A stretch of 64,000 nucleotides of DNA from Anarhynchus alexandrinus. Its lineage: Eukaryota; Chordata; Aves; Charadriiformes; Charadriidae. Shown here one piece after another: positions 12,561 to 25,300 of this stretch. Numbering within the stretch: the stretch's first letter is position 1; the number at the start of each line of letters is the position of its first letter. A program made the translations under genes and the position numbers. The stretch lies in the NCBI GenBank assembly GCA_008711295.1, contig VUYV01000075.1, positions 434,001 to 498,000 on the forward strand, given 5' to 3'. A model generated the notes under the pieces. It was not told the DNA's origin. It did no database searches and was given only the letters and a program-made list of their open reading frames with translations.

Positions 12561-14696
12561 AGCCTGGGTGAACAAAAAAAAAATAATCAGCATACGTCTG
12601 TGATAGCGTTGACATGAACTAAACTAACCTGCGCTGACAGATGAAAGTGAAGCAAAGCCAGAATCAATATTCTTGGAGCAAGGAGAGGCAGCGAGTGAGA
12701 TGGGATGCCCGGGTGTACGGAGCAGGGCCCCAGACTCGGCCATCGCTCTGCGCTGCAGTAGCTTCAGCACGGTTGCTACGTGCTTTCCATATTTTTTGTT
12801 CAAAATTGCTCCCGTCCTTTAAGACTGTGTCAGAAGGAGGATTCAGTCCCGTAAGAGACAACATCTGTGAGCAAAGACATGTGGGGTCTGTCTGAGTACA
12901 GCGGCTCAAGGAAGGTGGCAGTTTACACACCCTCACTGAGGGCCACTGGCCCTTACCCTTTCTTTCCTGGTTTGAAATACCCCAAACTTCTAGGGAAGCT
13001 CCAGAACTCGCAAACCTTTGATGGTACAAAGGCAGGGGAGGAGATGCTGGATGTTACTGGATTTTGTCTGGATTTGCAAGGTGTATATGCTAGCTGGTGG
13101 TGGGACGGCAGGTCAGCATGGTGGGATCAAAAGTCCTGGTTTAAGAGAAATTCAATGTTTGTAGGCAATCTGTTACCCCTCCCTTTTCTCTGGCCAGCTT
13201 CTAATAATTTTGATGGAAAAGGAGTAGCAAAGCAACATCATTACTCTCATATCCCTTTTAAGTGGTGCATGAGGGCCCTCCCCTCTCCCAGGCACACTTC
13301 CATGTGGGAAACAAAGATATGGTCCTGACATTAAACTTTTGCCTTTATATAAAATTTTGCCTCCAGTTGACTGGTAACATTCTTTGACTTTGCAAAGAAC
13401 CCTAATTCTACTCCAAAAGGAGCAGGAATGAAAAACAATGGGGGCTCGTGGTTTGCCTCGTTAACTAAAACTGTTGCTCAGCGCAGCATTACAGCCTCCT
13501 GCCAAAATGTGTGACCAGAAATGTGCCCATTACTTGCCACCACCAACCTATGCATAACAGGCTGACAAGAGAGAAAAAAGGCATGGAAATAGGAAAAAAA
13601 AGTGGTGTTAGTCAACCAGGGGATGGGTGTTCATGTCACAAACCCGGTGGGAGCAACTCTAGTGAAGCAGGGCCTGGTGGGGAGCCTCTTGAAGCTGGTT
13701 GAAAGTCTTCCATGGGTTTTGGCAGGGGATGGATCAGACTTCTATTGAATTCCCAACCTGTTTGCAGACCTGGAGGTGCAGCTAATTGACGCTGTGAGCA
13801 GGGGAAGTCTGTGCTACCATTGCCCAGGCTGTCCCGGGTCCCATGGATGAAGCCAGACTTTGGCAGTGCAGCATTTGTCTCAGGCACTGAATCCATTTTA
13901 AACTTCCCCAACAAAATCCTGTTCCTTTCGAGACAAGCCTCCTTTGTCTCAGTCAGTGCCTCCAGCCGGTTATCGTAGTTCTTAGCTATTATTTTTAAGA
14001 CTATTCACTTCAGCTCTCCTACTTTCTGTCCAGAATTCACAAGATACTCTTTAATTTATTCTTCCTAAAATGAGATAAACCACGAGTGACCAGTCTCCTG
14101 GGGCTGCGCCGTTCTGTAGTGAGCCTTATGTAAAAGATACAGGGTACATTTTCAGCACCGTGCGTTGTTATTAATGAAGGCTGTGTGCGCAACTCTTTGT
14201 CCATCACAATGAAAATTTACCCTCATGTATCTCGTAAATCTCAGATGTAGATTTCACTGGCAGCATTTTTGGATATTCTTTGATTATTTTTTTCATATTA
14301 GGGGACCATAACGATAAGTCCCCGCTCAAGCGAATATACAACTAGACCTCATCTGACACTAAAATTTGCTAGTTTTTCTTTTTGGGCTTAAAAAATTTGC
14401 CTTTCAGAGCTATTCAACAAGATAAATGTTAATGAGAAAAATTTTAACAAGGCAAGCCCTGGCGGTGACCCCCTCGGATCTAAGCAGCGCTACAAACTCA
14501 GGGCAAGCCTGATGCATGAGGAACATCTTGCAGAATATCGCTGGCCTTCTGTTATATCAGCGCTATAGCTCTAGAAACAAGGCGCTTAATGAGGAAAGAT
14601 CAATCCCAACAGGAAAACCTGTGATATCTGACATCAGTAGACAAGCATCCACGCTGTACAAACCAACCCCCCCCTCCAATGCCAGCCCCCGCTTAC
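12561..14696. other. Unique noncoding sequence
   Basis: No recognisable gene. A 153-codon plus-strand frame at 12867-13328 has no known domain and is overlapped by an antisense frame at 12664-13029, so it is treated as fortuitous. Confidence 0.45.
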
Positions 14697-14723
14697 AAAA
14701 AATAAAATAAAATAAAGTAAAAT
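14697..14723. repeat. (AAAAT)n microsatellite
   Basis: About five AAAAT-type units, with one interruption (aaagt). Confidence 0.85.
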
Positions 14724-16869
14724 TGTGTCATTTTCTTTCAAAGTTTAAAGACTCGGGATCACTTCATGTAGCATTTAACTATCGTTTCAGTCAGGCTTTT
14801 GAAGCTGTTTAAGTTCTTTTGTACCCGAGTTGTTTAATGTTACTCAGACAAGGTAAATCAAAGTCTAATAGAGTGGAAAAACAGTAAAGGCAGAAAATAG
14901 GTAAAAGATAAATCACACAGGAAGTTTTGCTTTTTTTGTGTTATTATATTCATTGAGATCAAAGTCCTTGTTTCAGCTCTAATTAACAAAAGCTAATGCA
15001 GATTGGAGACCTTCTGGCACTGAGCAGAGCCTTGGAGGATACAGTTGAAATCTTCTGAAGATTTAAATAATTAATATGACACCTTGAGCTTCGGATGGGA
15101 AAATAAAAAATAAAAAAAAGAAGAGGGGGGAAAAAAGAGCCCCATGTTCAAGTTTAAGAACAATGCCATTGCCAAGTTTGATACCATTTGTTCTGATGAA
15201 AATGAGCTGAGTAGACTGCACCGACTTCATTGTCTGGTACATTGGCAGTTCAGTGGATTGTTTCACCTTTTGTCATGCTAAGGGAGTCTTTTGTGCAGTA
15301 CTTTGTTACCCCCAAGTCTGCCCCAGTTGAAGGAGGATAGAAAAAGGCAAATCTGCTTTAGGGACTTGGAGGATGGTCATTTAATGGTTTTTAATCCTCT
15401 TAATCCACGTAAGAATGGAGATCTCTGAGTGAAAATCCCATCCCAGAAGTCCTTATGATTCAAATGCCTGGCTCAGGAGACTCTCTTTTGNCAAAATATT
15501 CTCCACTACTGTGGCATTGTGGTTTATTTCTCTCTGGTTTTCCGAAGCTGTCTGATGCAATATAAGCAAAATGAAATGGAAACCTACTTCAAACCCTGTG
15601 AAGTATGAGAACAGAGAGTGCCTGGTGCCAGCCTGTGTATTTGGGGTACTCTGGTGATTCGGCTTGATTTCATAAAAGTGATAAGGACCCTCTTTTCTAA
15701 TTGTCTCAACTGTATGCAAATCCACCCTAGATTTGGGTGTGCACTAATGCCCTCACCAAGCTGTTTTCCACTCGGATATTTTCTAGGTAAATGAAATACT
15801 CTATTGAATTTGGATATAGATTACTTCTAAACTGTTGACATAATCATAGCTAAGACTTTCTGCTGAGCTCATTATTACTTCATAAGAGCATGATTTCTCT
15901 TCCCCGCCACCAAAAAAATATAAAAAAATCAATATATCTAATTAGATAAACCACTAAAGAATTGCTAAAAGGCAATTTTCATCAGTAAAATTAAAGACGA
16001 TCTGAAGATGGAACGGGCTTTTCTTGCTCTCAGTGAATAGACTTGCCATTTGCCACCACAAGCTGACTTTAAAATAATTTTTTAATTACATGCACAATGT
16101 GGTTTTTCATTTGTTTATGTAGTTCATCACTTCACTTTTTAGAACTGGTTAAAAAAAAGGGAAAAATACGGCTTCCAACTTGTAGTTGACTATGTAACAG
16201 ATATAGAAAAGAGCATGTTAAAAATTATATGATTTCCTTAAAAAAGACAAATGAAAAAAATAAAGTTCCCACTGCAATAATTTTTATCTAGGCAGGTAGG
16301 AAATGATTTTAGCAAAATTGCATGACAAAACAACTCAAGGCACATCTTAAAAAATTGCGGCTCATTAATGCGATGTTTTCTGTTCCAGTCAGTTCACTGA
16401 CAGCCATTTCTCAACATCTACTCCTACAGCCCCCCCCAGACTCTGAAACAACTGGTTCCGAGGATTTTAATGCAGTTTTTCCAAAAATTCAACCTGCAAA
16501 AAACAACGAGCTCTCTAAAGTCATTTCAGCTAGATGTTAATATTGACGTACTCTAAGTCTGTTGCAAGAAAAACTGGGCATTATTTTGCTTTCTTCCCCA
16601 CGGTTAACAGAAAAAGGTGGGCTAGTGATGCTGTCTGTTGCATCCCATAAAGAATTTGGCTGTCCCTTTGATGAAATTTCTGGTCTTCCGTCTGGATCAT
16701 GTTAACATCTCATTTGAGGTCAGAGGGAAAGTATCTGTTATGAGGGAGTCATCAGTGCTGTGAGCTTCCCCGTTTCTCTGCTTTCTATTTGTACAGCATC
16801 CATTTGAACCTCGCCTTTATTGAGCTGAGCACTGCATGGAATGTGCACTCTTTTTTGGATCTCTGTGAT
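14724..16869. other. Unique AT-rich noncoding sequence
   Basis: No gene or repeat is recognised. A single ambiguous base lies at 15491. The AT-rich block at about 15780-16330 has many short A runs and TAAT motifs. An open frame at 16322-16540 (plus) has no domain. Confidence 0.5.
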
Positions 16870-17044
16870 CATAGAATCACAGAATGGTTTAGGTTGGAAG
16901 GGACAGTGAAGGTCATCGAGTTCCAACCCCTAGACACCTCCCACTAGACCAGGTTGCTCAAAGCCCCATCCAGCCTGGCCTTGAACACCTCCGGGGATGG
17001 AGCTTCCACAACTTCTCTGGGCAACCTGTTCCAGTGCCTCACCA
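16870..17044 (-). mobile_element. CR1 LINE fragment, 3' end
   Basis: The element lies on the minus strand, with its 3' tail at the low-coordinate end (catagaat then cacagaat, the inverted CR1 octamer). Translated on the minus strand it gives [18 protein letters not shown], then KARLDGALSNLV, the very C-terminus of CR1 ORF2. The match stops near 17044, where CR1 sequence gives way to unrelated DNA, so the copy is about 175 bases and severely 5'-truncated, as is usual for CR1. The catalytic RT and endonuclease domains are missing and the copy cannot move. Confidence 0.92.
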
Positions 17045-20000
17045 TGCTGAGATGGTACTGCCTGGGCACGAGGGTGGCACAAAACATCAGCCTGGTGTAC
17101 ATTTCCTGGATCACTACATCACTATGACCATAACTCTTCCTTGGCAAACGACTTGTCGTTTTTTCCTCTTCATGGCAATTAAAAATGTTACAGGGGCTCT
17201 ATGTTACAGGGCATTTGTGGCCAAAGCTGGCCTATGTCCCATGCTAAGTGTGGCCTTAATATGGTATTTCTTCTTCCACCAGAAATGTTGGCAAGGTGTT
17301 TTACTGTGCTAATTCTTTTTTTTTTTTTAACCTTACCTTCCTTGACTTTACCTTCACCCGCAGCAGTTAACCCCTTAAAGCTACCATCATGCCTGCAGAT
17401 GACAAACATTGGGTGAAAATATACGCACAGGGGTCCATTTGGAGAAAGGTGAGGACTTGTGTTCAGTGGTGGAGGGTTAGCAACAGGCAGGCTGTGATTC
17501 CCTCGAAGTAGCATAGTATAAGACATAGAAGACCAACAGCAACAAAGTTAAGGGCTGAGTTCAGGTGGGAAATTGTCTGTATCCTCTTTGGAAAATAGGA
17601 TATGTGGAAGTTAATTGAGAGAAGTTTTCATCATTATGGAAAGGAGTAATGAGTTGGTAGAGAAATATTTTTAATAGGAAACTGAGGGCATAATGCAGAC
17701 ATGAGGCAACTCCAGCGCTACTGATATGTGCAGGGAGTAATAAACACGTGGAATAAATTACTGGGAAAGGCTAATGAGGAAAAGAGTACAAATGGCAGTC
17801 AGAGTCACCTAGATTTTCTAGCGGGAAAGGGAGTTGCACAGTAAGAAGGAAAGACCTCGGGAGGAGAGAGATGAACTTCCAGGAGCCAGGTGTGCTGTGC
17901 AAGGCCAGACCTTCCTTGGTTATAAACCACTTCGTGTTTGCCAGGATTCACGGCCAGCGCCGGCAGTGCCAGCCTGCTCACCCTGAGGTGCCTTTTGTGC
18001 TGAGTCCACCTTGGCGCCAGTAATTCCAGGACAAGAGCTGCCCTGGCCACAAGCTTCTGGCCAAACATTATGGCAGAAAATAGCTATGGAAAGTGGCTCT
18101 GTACACATTTGCCAGGCTCCCCATGAGCCTGATTACATGGCCCTTACTTACATCAGCCTGCTCACCACCAGGAGACTTGCTTTTGTCTCTCTGGCCTATG
18201 CAGCTCTGTCGGTGGGACAGGTTGGGGAACGGCCCCAGGAGGGACCAAGCAGGGAGTCAAGAGCTAAAATAAGCACAAGTTTCACACAAAAAAACCTACA
18301 CTTGGGACAAAAATGGGCTAATTCTCTGCCTGTGTCCTCTCTTCTCCTCCCACTGGTGGTGGTGGTGGGGCGGCAGGTGTTGGGGGTGGAGGTTCAGCAT
18401 AATCCCCCATGACCCACAGCTGTTGAATAGGCCACGTTTATTCCTGAAGTAAATGGTTTTCTTTTCTTTTGGGGTCTGCAGTGTTGAGGCCATCCTGCAG
18501 CATGGGCCAGTACCAATTTTTTCATGGGATCTAATCTCCCCCCAACGCATAGTTAGTGCAGCATTAGGAAAGCACAATACGACAACAATTGGTCAACAGT
18601 CTGACTGAAAGCTACCTGCATTTACAAAAAAGGTTTCAAAACTATTCTTGAATATCCCAGAGTGTCCTTTGAATAACAGCCCTTTTGGAAAGGAATAATT
18701 TTTGCTCTCTGTTTCCTCTATGTGAGCCTTCGTCTTGCTAAGGTGATGTAAATTAATAACAACCCCTCTCGCCCCACAGGATGAGAACACACTTTTTGCA
18801 GACTGCTCCTATTCTGCCTAGAAGCTGTCATTTTTAATGTGACTTTCCAAAGTTTTCTCAGCAATTCCCATTCCCTACACACTACATGCTTCATAGAAAT
18901 GCACACACTCTTCTTTAGACTATGTTATATATATTCAATCGTGTGAATCGTAAATTAGTTCTCATGAAGATTACATGTTTGCGGCTACTTCTTTCTCTGT
19001 TTTTCACATCCTTACCTGACAGGATTCTTTAAAAATGAACAAAATACAGTATCAGCAGAAACATCTTGACAGAGGCGTATGTGGGAGGGGATAGAGACAA
19101 TAAACAGACATCACACATACCACACCATAATGCAACAAATTAGGGTCTGACTCAAATCGCTTTAAAGGATGGACAGTAGCCCCTTATTACCAAACTACAA
19201 AGGTAGTAATAACTCCTTTCCCAGAGGTACCACTGTGATCAAGGAAAAGACCCCTAGTAGTATTTTTATAGCCTTTGCTTGAAATGTTTTTGAAGGAAAA
19301 CTCTGACTTCTAAAGAGTTCTGAAACTGTGTGGTGTCTCAAGATAGATCTTAATGAAATTTGCCGCTATCAAAACTAGACTGCCTAGAATATGGCAGAGC
19401 CTATTAGGACTGCAATAACAACATTGATTTTAGGGATTTTCCCCTCCCTCCAAATACACTGCACACTTTTTTGATGTGTGAAGAGACTGAAGCTTCTTAA
19501 AAGATATTTTCAATGGGATAGTTCTGAAGACTTCAGATAAAATATTTCAACACTGTACCTGCAGGGACAGGAGAAATTGCTTCAGTTCATTTTGCCTTAG
19601 TTAGAGTCGTGTTAAATCAACTGCTCTTGGCGTTTGCAGGACTTTGTAGACATTCTTTCAAAAGTGTTTGAAAAGCTTCAAATAGATGAAGGTCTTCAAA
19701 AGGCAACTAGCACATGGGACTGACATCAGTAATGCTCCAAAGACTGTCCAAAAGGGCCAATACATGATATAAATGGAGCTTTATTACCTTTTTTTTTTCA
19801 TCTCAGATACTAGGCATGTTCTGTCTTTGTTACATGATCCACTTGCTGCCAAGAGGATACTTGATACATAGCTTGATTAGTAGGAGACATGAGGGCCTGA
19901 TTCTTCACAGCCTTGAAGCTATTTTCATGTGACTTTAATACGCTGCCAGTTTAACTGGTAATTTGCGAAGTTTCTCTATCAGGAGCGGTGAGAACACGAA

Positions 20001-21630
20001 GCGCGATGTAAATCAGACGTGGTGACATCTGCTCCCTCCACTACATTTCCCTTTGGTGGTGTGTAGCATTGCACAGCCTAACATAAATTGAAAAGACCAG
20101 TGCTTCAGTCTGGGCTACTGCAATGTAAGCTGCTCTCGTCAAGACGTGTAGAGGCAGGGATCTTGCCTACCCCATCCACATAGGCAGTTCCCATTGTGTT
20201 TTAGCAGATCTGTTAGTGTAAATACAGATTTAATGACTCAAATTGGCAAACCGCAAGACACTTTAATGACTTTTCACGGGAAACACCTGTAATAGTACAA
20301 ATTCCTAGAATATAAACAAGAGGATCTATTTGCTCATCCATACTTGTGTGTGGGTAATTAAACCACGCTTACTGTAACAGAGAGGGGAGGGCTTCCAGCT
20401 ATATTACCGTCTCTCTAAAGTGGAAAAGTGTACTGTGCTTTCCTTCCCGCTGGAGATCATTGATGATCCGGTGCAGGTCCGTGTAAAAGATCAACTGCCT
20501 GAATGCAGGACGAAAATCTTTTTTTTTCTGGCAGAAAGTGCCTCTGTGTTTGCATAGGGAAGATGGTGACTAGATTTGTATCCTGGGGTATTAAGAGCTC
20601 CTTTAGATACCCCATTGCCTGGCTCTGAAATTCACCCCTAGAGCCTGACCCAACCACTTCTGCAAAAAGTCGGTTTAAAAAGCAAGAAGGAACAATATGA
20701 TCACAGGAGTCCATCTAACAGAGATGTTGCACCACAGTGCTGTGGATTTTCCTGATGGCTCAGCGTGCCAAACCCAGGTGTATCGCATCATTTTAGTCTT
20801 GTTACGAAGTGGGAGAAATGTGTACAACTGAAATAGGCTGGTGTGTAGCTGCTTGTAATAAAGTTGCTCAGTAGTCTGGAAAGTCTGTTGCTTGTGATAA
20901 ATAATCCTCAAAGTGGCACATTCTCATAAATATGCAGTTCTTGCTGTGCAACTTTAAAGAAAATCTTTTTGTCTCTTTGGTCATAGACTTAGAGACATAC
21001 TTACCCTTGTTAGTGTGAGTCAGTAGATGTATACCAGGTATGAGTGGGAATCACAGAGTTTTCCAACAGGGCAATAAAGAGCTTATATATAATAATACCA
21101 GGAATGACCTTTAAAATGCATTATAAGAGTAAGTTAAGATAAAAGATTCACCCAAAAAGATATACTTTCTTCTTCATGCTAATCATATTTATGGATTGTT
21201 GCTATAGAGACCAGAGAAGCCAGGTATTTTCTTTCTCTAGGAAAGCAATGACATCTTCACATTTTCCTGTCAAATTTCTCTTTTGCATTTTGGGGCTTTG
21301 AAGCAGCTTTGATGGAGGTGTTTTCAAAGGGAATAAAAGCAGAAGGTATTTTCCCCGTGCTGAAGGTACCTGTTTGTAACCTCTAACGTAGTCATCTGGT
21401 AAAGTTTAAACTGAAGGGAAAGAGGCAGCAGGTATTGTTTATTTCTGTTCACTTGTTGCTCCTTAGTATATCCAGTTCAAATTGAAATTTGCATATATCG
21501 TCCTAGAATGAGAGGTTAGTTCCTTTTTTACACTCAAGTTCTTTTTAGTTTAATATAAACTTTGCTAAAACATTTTCATATTGCTCAAGATGAAACTTTG
21601 GGATGATTCGCTGATCCTTTAGCTTTTGAA
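17045..21630. other. Unique noncoding sequence
   Basis: No gene is recognised. A GC-richer part at 17880-18420 contains a GGT/GGGG-rich run on the plus strand (about 18354-18390) with quadruplex-like G tracts. The 133-codon plus-strand frame at 18011-18412 has no known domain. The remainder is AT-rich with scattered T runs, for example near 19790. Confidence 0.5.
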
Positions 21631-22320
21631 GAATCATAGAGTAATTCAAGTTGGACCTCAGAGGTCTCTACTCCAAAGCTCTGCCCAAAGAAGGCGAGTT
21701 CTGGGACAAGACCAGGCTCTTCAAGGCTGCATCTGCTTGGGTCTTGAAAACCTTCAAGAATGAGGACAGCGCAACCTTTCAGGGCAACTTGTTCTGCTAC
21801 CTGGCTGTCCTCATGGGGAAAAAACTCCTTGTACCCTGGCTAAAGCTCTCTTGTTGAAATTTTGCCTGTTGTCTCTTGTCGCAATTTTGCCTGTTGTCTC
21901 TTGTCCTCTCCCATGCATTGCTATGAAGAGCTCAGCTCCATCTTCTTGGTGACCCCTTGTAGCCACTGGTAGGCAGTGGTACTAATAGGTGCCCTCAAAG
22001 CCACCCTTTCTCCCTGCTCACCCAGCCCAACTCCTACAAGTGCTCCAGTCCCCAGCAACCCCTCCTCTGAGCCCCTCCAGTTTGTCCGTGTCTGTCCTGT
22101 GCTGGGGGCCCCAAAACTTGATGCAGTGTGTAGATGGGGTCTAATGAGTGCTCTGTAGAGGCGACTAATCCCTTCCCTCAATCTGTGGGACATGCCCCTG
22201 TTCATACAGCCCAAAGTGCTCTCAACCTCCATGTCTGCTAAGGTCCACTGTGGACACTGGCTGATTTTGGTGTCCACCAGGGTTCCTCCAGTTCTTTCTA
22301 GCAGAGCTGCTCCTCAGTGG
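21631..22320 (-). mobile_element. CR1 LINE fragment, older copy
   Basis: The 3' tail is at 21631 (gaatcata). The minus-strand frame contains LYRALIRPHLHTASSFGAP, equivalent to the CR1 ORF2 block [19 protein letters not shown], preceded by a GCMNRGM-SR-RE block. The body is more diverged from the CR1 consensus than the copies at 31.4 and 40.0 kb, with stops and frameshifts. It contains a private 25-bp tandem duplication at 21858-21905. The 5' boundary is approximate, and weakly CR1-like sequence may continue to about 22420. Confidence 0.85.
21858..21905. repeat. 25-bp tandem duplication inside CR1
   Basis: A 23-base identical stretch (beginning aattttgcctgttgtctc) occurs at 21858-21880 and again at 21883-21905, two bases apart. 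The consensus CR1 has it once. Confidence 0.9.
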
Positions 22321-25300
22321 CCGTTCCTCGCTCATTTGTCGATGCATGAATAGTCCTGTGCTCCCACATTTTTAATTCCCAGCTTACACCGAACTCTCTT
22401 CTTTCATCACATCTTGCAGGTAAATAGCCTTTTTCAAACCGCAGGCCAATTGCCCACATTAATCCTTGTTTCTTCTTTCTCTTGAAGGTGAGCTATGTAT
22501 TTTTGTGCTGCTGTAGGCCCCAAAGATTCAAAACACAAACACCCTTTCTGATGCTTTGGTGTCTCTGCCGCAGTTTCCTCCTTACCTGTCTATCTGAAAT
22601 ACTTTATGACAAGCCTTTTAGTCATTTAAGAGTTATACTTGATATAGTCATCATCTCCATCTGACTTATCCACTCAATTTACTTCCAACAGCACAGGTGT
22701 GGGGTTTTTTTTACAAAAGTGCTGCATTTATAAATCTGGCTTGAGTTATTCATCCTCCATATGCATGTCACTGACCGAATGTCACTGTGATCTCCTCACA
22801 GACTGACTGGCCAGATAGAGTTATGCTCCCCTGAGAAAGGAGAGAGACTGCGAGCTCCCCAGCGCAGCGGAGTTTGCGGGAGAGACAAAGTAATATGTTA
22901 GGCACTGCAGCTCCATCGTCCCCTTTCTTCACTGCTTGAAGCATGGCATCAAAGACAGGAAAGAAAAAAGGTTTCTGTTCCTACTCACCTCCTTTCTCAG
23001 GCTCACACTTTTATTATGATATCTGCCTGGAAACGCAGGGCAGGCGAGACACACTGCCTTTCCTCTCTGTCACAGGAGCTAGTGGCATCCACAACCTTCT
23101 GTATAAACCTGAAGGAAACCGGCACCTACTGATGCTTTGTGCTGCTCTTTGGTGGGGACTATATATTGCCTAAAAAACTGCCAGAGAAGTGCTTGTCACT
23201 GCTAGTGTGCCTGGCATAACAAGTCAATTGCATTTGGCATTTCTGAACAGAGGGCTGTTCTGCACAAAAAGCCACTGGACTTCTCATGCTGAGAGTCCAG
23301 CAGGTGGCTGGGAACCAGGTTTCAACTTTTTTTTTTTATTGATAGCCTAAATGTTAGAGGAAAAAATGTTTAACAGCAAATATTAACATATTCCGTAGTC
23401 ACTTGGAAACTTATAAATTATGGTTTCGTTTTACTGACGATCATCTTTACCACTCTCATGACAGGTCTATTTGTTCAGAGGTTTTTAAACTGATGAGTTT
23501 ACATTCCTAGCAGCTAGAAACCCTCTCTCCTTTTGTTAAAGGCTTGTCCCTGGGAAATGACTGCTTCCCAAGTAGATGAACTTAGGAAAGAGGATGCAAT
23601 TCTGCTGTCACACTACGTCTTGGGTAAAAGCTCATTCTCTTTGCTCTTCACAGACTCCCGGATTCAAGACTTTCCTTGGCTTGCAAAAGGTCATTAGGAC
23701 TATCAACACAAAATGACTTCCAGCTCGTCCATGCACCAGACCCTTTGCAGCTTCTGACAATCAGGCTGCTGCTGAAAAATCACTGGGTTAAGAAAAGCCG
23801 AGAGGAAAACATAGCTGGCTTGGTGGTTCAGTCTTCAACAAAAATACTGAGAGGTGAAACAATAATCAAGTCTCTGCAATGTTTTACAAGAGAACAACTC
23901 TCTCTTTGGTACTCATGAATGTCAGTTGAAATGACCTTTTAAAAGTGGCAATATGTCATGGTTCAGGGAAAAACAGGAAAATGTATTCTTTCGGATTGAG
24001 AATGTCATCAAAATGTTAGTCGGAGTCTTTGGATTTGGAAAAAAATTGTTATCTTTACCACTTTGCTTCAAATGATGAAGATAGGAAAGTACTGCATTAT
24101 ATAAGGCACTGTGATTTGAAGCAGAAGAAGAAAACAGAGTTCAGGAGTTTGCAGGGGGTTGTGGTTTGATTGATCACTTTTTCTCTGTAGCACACATTAA
24201 TGACTGTACTATTCCCATAAATTCTTCCTTTGACCTTTCTGTCAAAGTACGTATGACAAAATGACAAGTGCATTTCTCGCAGCTTTTGGACCAAGAACAG
24301 ATTGTGTATTACCCCTTGAGACCCTGGGCTAGCATTGCTCCAAATGTTTTTCTTTCATGTGGTAGCCTAAATCCTTTATTCTCCAGCCCTTCAGGATCCA
24401 TGTTTAATATTGGTCCAATGGGTGTTTTTTGATAAATATTTATATTGCATGTAAATGCTCAGGTATTTCCTTTTTTGATTACATTGTCTCATGAGTTCAT
24501 GAATCTTTCTAAGTTAATTGTAAGCTTTATGAAGAAACCACTTTGGTAAATGGAGAAAAGGTCCATCTTAGATTCTGCGTGCAAAATAAAATTATTTGAA
24601 ATGACCATAATACTATGTTTTATGCTAAAAGGCAACTTAAAATCAATTTTAGTCATTTTCTTCCAAAGAAAAGATGCCTGCGAGCTCTCAGCCTCCACAA
24701 ATTGTGGTATGGACTGATGAAAATGAAGACATACTAAGAAATGATGGTGCAGTGCTGTTGCAGCTGTAAACTGTTGTTGCGAAGACCAGTTCTTATCCAG
24801 ATGGAACAGTTGATTGAACTGTTTTTCATGTTTGCTGGATGAGATTTTAGAGCAATCTGTGGTATGAACGCCGCAGGCTTGTGACTAGGTGGCCATAGCC
24901 ACGTCAGTGCGTCACATTAACATGGTGCCCGATGCGCCCTAATTCATACAGGAAATGCTTTGGGGCAGGGAGATTTGGAGCTTGGGAGAACGGTGACTGA
25001 CCAGAGCCAGCCAGAAGGTGGGTGAGTGCTCACCAGCCCAGGTGGGAGCTGGCTACCCAACCCAGCAGGTCTACTTGCTGGATGCCTCCCTGCATTTGTT
25101 GCTAGCGCACACTGATCTCCCGATCATTTTCTTCTGCTAGGAAAAAATAAACAACAAAGGCTGGAAAGTTTACTGTGAGTCTTTGATTTACTGATAATTA
25201 AAAAGCAGCTAATTTAGATTGTTCAGATATGAAGATACATTGGCCACATTAAAAGTTTACAGATGGTGATTCATCACATGTGGTAACAGGATGACTTTTG

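Noticed and set aside
12867..13328. 153-codon plus-strand open frame
   Set aside because: No domain, Trp-rich segments typical of random frames, and overlapped by an antisense frame.
16945..17147. Possible tRNA-derived SINE with a CR1 tail at the 16.9 kb copy
   Set aside because: Beyond the CR1 similarity I could not find tRNA-like A-box or B-box promoter sequences, so a simple truncated CR1 is preferred.
18354..18390. G-rich GGT run as a possible quadruplex regulatory element
   Set aside because: Irregular G tracts, mostly of two, with only a few longer runs. Not distinctive without supporting data.
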